Below are positions 62,587 to 64,000 of a stretch of 64,000 nucleotides of DNA, in pieces. Under the pieces are notes generated by a model. That model ran no database searches, had not been told where the DNA came from, and saw only the letters and a program-made list of their open reading frames with translations. The stretch comes from Bradyrhizobium sp. AZCC 1721 (GTDB lineage: Bacteria; Pseudomonadota; Alphaproteobacteria; Rhizobiales; Xanthobacteraceae), in assembly GCF_036924715.1 (NCBI RefSeq), contig NZ_JAZHSB010000001.1, positions 1,355,001-1,419,000 on the forward strand, written 5' to 3'. Every line of letters begins with the position of its first letter. The first letter of the stretch is position 1. The position numbers and the translations under genes are program-made.

Positions 62587-63582
62587 TCAATCCGGGGTCA
62601 TCACGATCTTGCCGAACGCCGCACCGGAATCGAGCAGTTCATGCGCGGCGCGAACTTCGGAGAGCTTGAAGCGCTTGAAGATCGACGGGCGAATGCCGCC
62701 ATCGGCGAGATAGCCGATCACCTTTCGCATGATGTCGCGCCGGCCTCCGCGGTCGTTATCGTAGACGTGAAAGGAGAAGCAGCGGATCGCCGGGCAGATG
62801 TCGAGATATTTCCGCATCTCGCCCATCAGGTTTTCCGTCGGCAGTCCGGCAAACGCGTTGTAGGAGACGATGGTGCCCCATTTATCGAGCGCGCCGAGAT
62901 AGGAATAGAATTCGGAGCCGCAGACGTGATCGAGGACGAGACTGACGCCGCGCCCGCCGGTCAGCGCACGGGTGCGGGCGACCACGTCCTCATCGCGATA
63001 ATGGACAATCTCGTCCGCCCCCATCTTTCGCGCGAAGGCGGCCTTCTCCGGCGTGGAGACGGTGCCGATCACCTTCATCCCGGCGAGTTTTGCGAGTTGC
63101 ACCAGCGACGTCCCGACCCCGCCGGCCGCACCGATGACGAGGGCCGAGTGGGGCGGCGTAGCGGAGCCGCAATTGTGCAGCAGCGCCCAGGCGACCTGGT
63201 AGTTCGGCAGGCACACCGCGTCCTCGAACGCCACGTTGTCCGGCAACACGTGCACCGCGTCCGCAGGCGCTGCGACATATTCGGCGTAGCAGCCGCCGCG
63301 CTGGGTAAGGTCGCGCGCGCTCAGGAGTACCCGCTGGCCGACGGCCAGCCCGCTCACGTGTGCACCCACGGCTTCGAGGATCCCGGCGACGTCATTGCCG
63401 GGATTGGCTGGCAGCGGCGGCATCCATTTGTAGACGCCGCTGCGGATCAGCTTGTCAGGCTGGCCGACGCCGAAGGCCTGGGCGCGGATCAGAACGTCCC
63501 GCTCGCCCAGCGCCGGCATCGGCACCTCGACATAGTCAAGCGCCTCCGGGCCTCCAGGGCGATGCACCAATACAGCCTTCAT
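62587..63582 (-). CDS. NADPH:quinone oxidoreductase-like MDR protein
   Basis: The 331-residue protein belongs to the zinc-free quinone oxidoreductase branch of the medium-chain dehydrogenases. An N-terminal GroES-like domain (MKAVLVHRPGGPEALDYVEV) is followed by a Rossmann domain with VIGAAGGVGTSLVQLAKLAG, the AAGGVG motif of this group. It lacks the zinc-ligand Cys/His set of alcohol dehydrogenases. FGKIVMTPD ends it. It reduces quinones or enones with NADPH, in keeping with aromatic breakdown next to the dioxygenase. GGGAGGT precedes the ATG. It is the first gene of the operon and divergent from the GntR gene. Confidence 0.92.
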   Translation of the reverse strand: MKAVLVHRPGGPEALDYVEVPMPALGERDVLIRAQAFGVGQPDKLIRSGVYKWMPPLPANPGNDVAGILEAVGAHVSGLAVGQRVLLSARDLTQRGGCYAEYVAAPADAVHVLPDNVAFEDAVCLPNYQVAWALLHNCGSATPPHSALVIGAAGGVGTSLVQLAKLAGMKVIGTVSTPEKAAFARKMGADEIVHYRDEDVVARTRALTGGRGVSLVLDHVCGSEFYSYLGALDKWGTIVSYNAFAGLPTENLMGEMRKYLDICPAIRCFSFHVYDNDRGGRRDIMRKVIGYLADGGIRPSIFKRFKLSEVRAAHELLDSGAAFGKIVMTPD

Positions 63583-63604
63583 TCGAGCACCTCCCTGATT
63601 TCTG

Positions 63605-63622
63605 CATATTTTCGAAAATATG
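63605..63622. promoter_or_regulatory. Perfect 18-bp palindrome between the catabolic operon and gntR
   Basis: CATATTTTCGAAAATATG is its own reverse complement. It lies 23 bases upstream of the quinone oxidoreductase ATG and 73 bases upstream of the GntR ATG. A further TACGAAAATCA half-site follows at 63629-63639. It is the likely operator of the divergent GntR-type regulator. Confidence 0.65.
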
Positions 63623-63694
63623 TCCCATTACGAAAATCATTGCAACGGGATTCTTTTGGGCTAGGATCGCGGCCTTCGGGTCGCGAGAGAATCA

Positions 63695-64000
63695 ATGACA
63701 ACGACAGCCCTCAAGGCGCGCAAGGAATTCGGCAAGACGCTCGCCTCCGACATCGCACACCGACTGCGAAACGAGATCGTCACCTGCCAACTCAAGCCGA
63801 ATGAATCGCTGAAGTTCGATGCGTTGCGCCTGTCGTTCGGCGCCAGCTTCACGACGCTGCGCGAGGCCTTGACGTTGCTGGCGGCGGAGGGGCTTGTCGT
63901 CGCCGAGGAGCAGCGTGGCTACAAGGTCGCGCCGGTGACGCTCGAGGACCTGCACGACCTGGCGCATGCCCGCATCCTGATCGAGGTCGATCTGATGCGA
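63695..64000 (+). CDS. GntR-family transcriptional regulator, N-terminal part
   Basis: The ATG at 63695 opens a frame that runs off the right edge after 102 residues. It contains a winged helix-turn-helix of the GntR type (about 14-80: ASDIAHRLRNEIVTCQLKPNE, then LRLSFGASFTTLREALTLLAAEGLV, and the wing EEQRGYKVAPVT). The beginning of an FCD effector domain follows (LEDLHDLAHARILIEVDLMR). FadR/VanR-like members respond to carboxylic acids or aromatics. It is divergent from the oxidoreductase-dioxygenase operon, which it probably controls. GAGAGAATCA precedes the ATG. Confidence 0.92.
   Translation, partial: MTTTALKARKEFGKTLASDIAHRLRNEIVTCQLKPNESLKFDALRLSFGASFTTLREALTLLAAEGLVVAEEQRGYKVAPVTLEDLHDLAHARILIEVDLMR

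Overview
The window is about 65% GC chromosomal DNA from an alphaproteobacterium. The best match is the Bradyrhizobium/Rhodopseudomonas group (Nitrobacteraceae). This rests on four things read from the sequence and from recall of the families. The heme-uptake locus has the rhizobial gene order hemP-hmuTUV facing hmuR. UvrB is close to 1000 residues. There are many short proteins typical of that group. The spacers are filled with dispersed palindromic repeats that I associate with bradyrhizobial genomes. No rRNA, tRNA, CRISPR array, replication origin or prophage was seen.

Layout. 1-5.1 kb: end of a LysR-type regulator, an FAD oxidoreductase, two small unknown proteins and uvrB. 5.3-6.4 kb: a DpnI-type restriction endonuclease specific for methylated DNA, with a small zinc-ribbon gene behind it, in lower-GC DNA. 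6.4-7.5 kb: a gene-free block of repeats. 7.5-17.1 kb: HAD phosphatase, CWC protein, the DUF1800/DUF1501 export pair, aldo/keto reductase, GNAT, PAS protein, DUF486 protein, PQQ-type sugar dehydrogenase and GST. 17.9-23.5 kb: aspartate aminotransferase and a DUF992 family region (two intact genes and one dead fragment), split by a complete group II intron sitting directly behind a transcription terminator. 23.7-32.8 kb: EF-G-like GTPase, aroE, a tandem pair of secreted paralogues, lldD, glmM and an MFS exporter. 33-36 kb: two outer-membrane beta-barrels, GST, GNAT. 36.3-41.3 kb: serC (with a likely serC-motif leader RNA), serA and a MuiA-family protein. 41.4-51.7 kb: phytase-like esterase and the heme-uptake locus. 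51.7-55.0 kb: a sugar-type ABC importer without its ATPase. 55-64 kb: hydroxyacid dehydrogenase, chemoreceptor, two Bug-type binding proteins, an EamA transporter, and an extradiol dioxygenase/quinone oxidoreductase cluster divergent from a GntR regulator.

Functional units. The heme locus is complete: HmuR with ExbB/ExbD/TonB brings heme across the outer membrane. HmuT/U/V carries it across the inner membrane, HutX handles it in the cytosol, and an IsdG-type monooxygenase opens the ring. HemP, whose Bradyrhizobium relative HmuP is a transcriptional co-activator, heads the minus-strand operon, and a 25-bp inverted repeat abuts the predicted hemP promoter. serC and serA give the first two steps of serine synthesis. 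The last three minus-strand genes (oxidoreductase, dioxygenase, Bug protein) look like one catabolic operon controlled by the divergent GntR gene across a perfect 18-bp palindrome.

Most notable: an apparently complete DpnI-type enzyme in an alphaproteobacterium; a repeat element inserted in frame inside uvrB; the intron-behind-terminator arrangement beside a decaying DUF992 copy; a short well-initiated leader frame overlapping the aroE start; and several clean palindromes in regulatory spacers.
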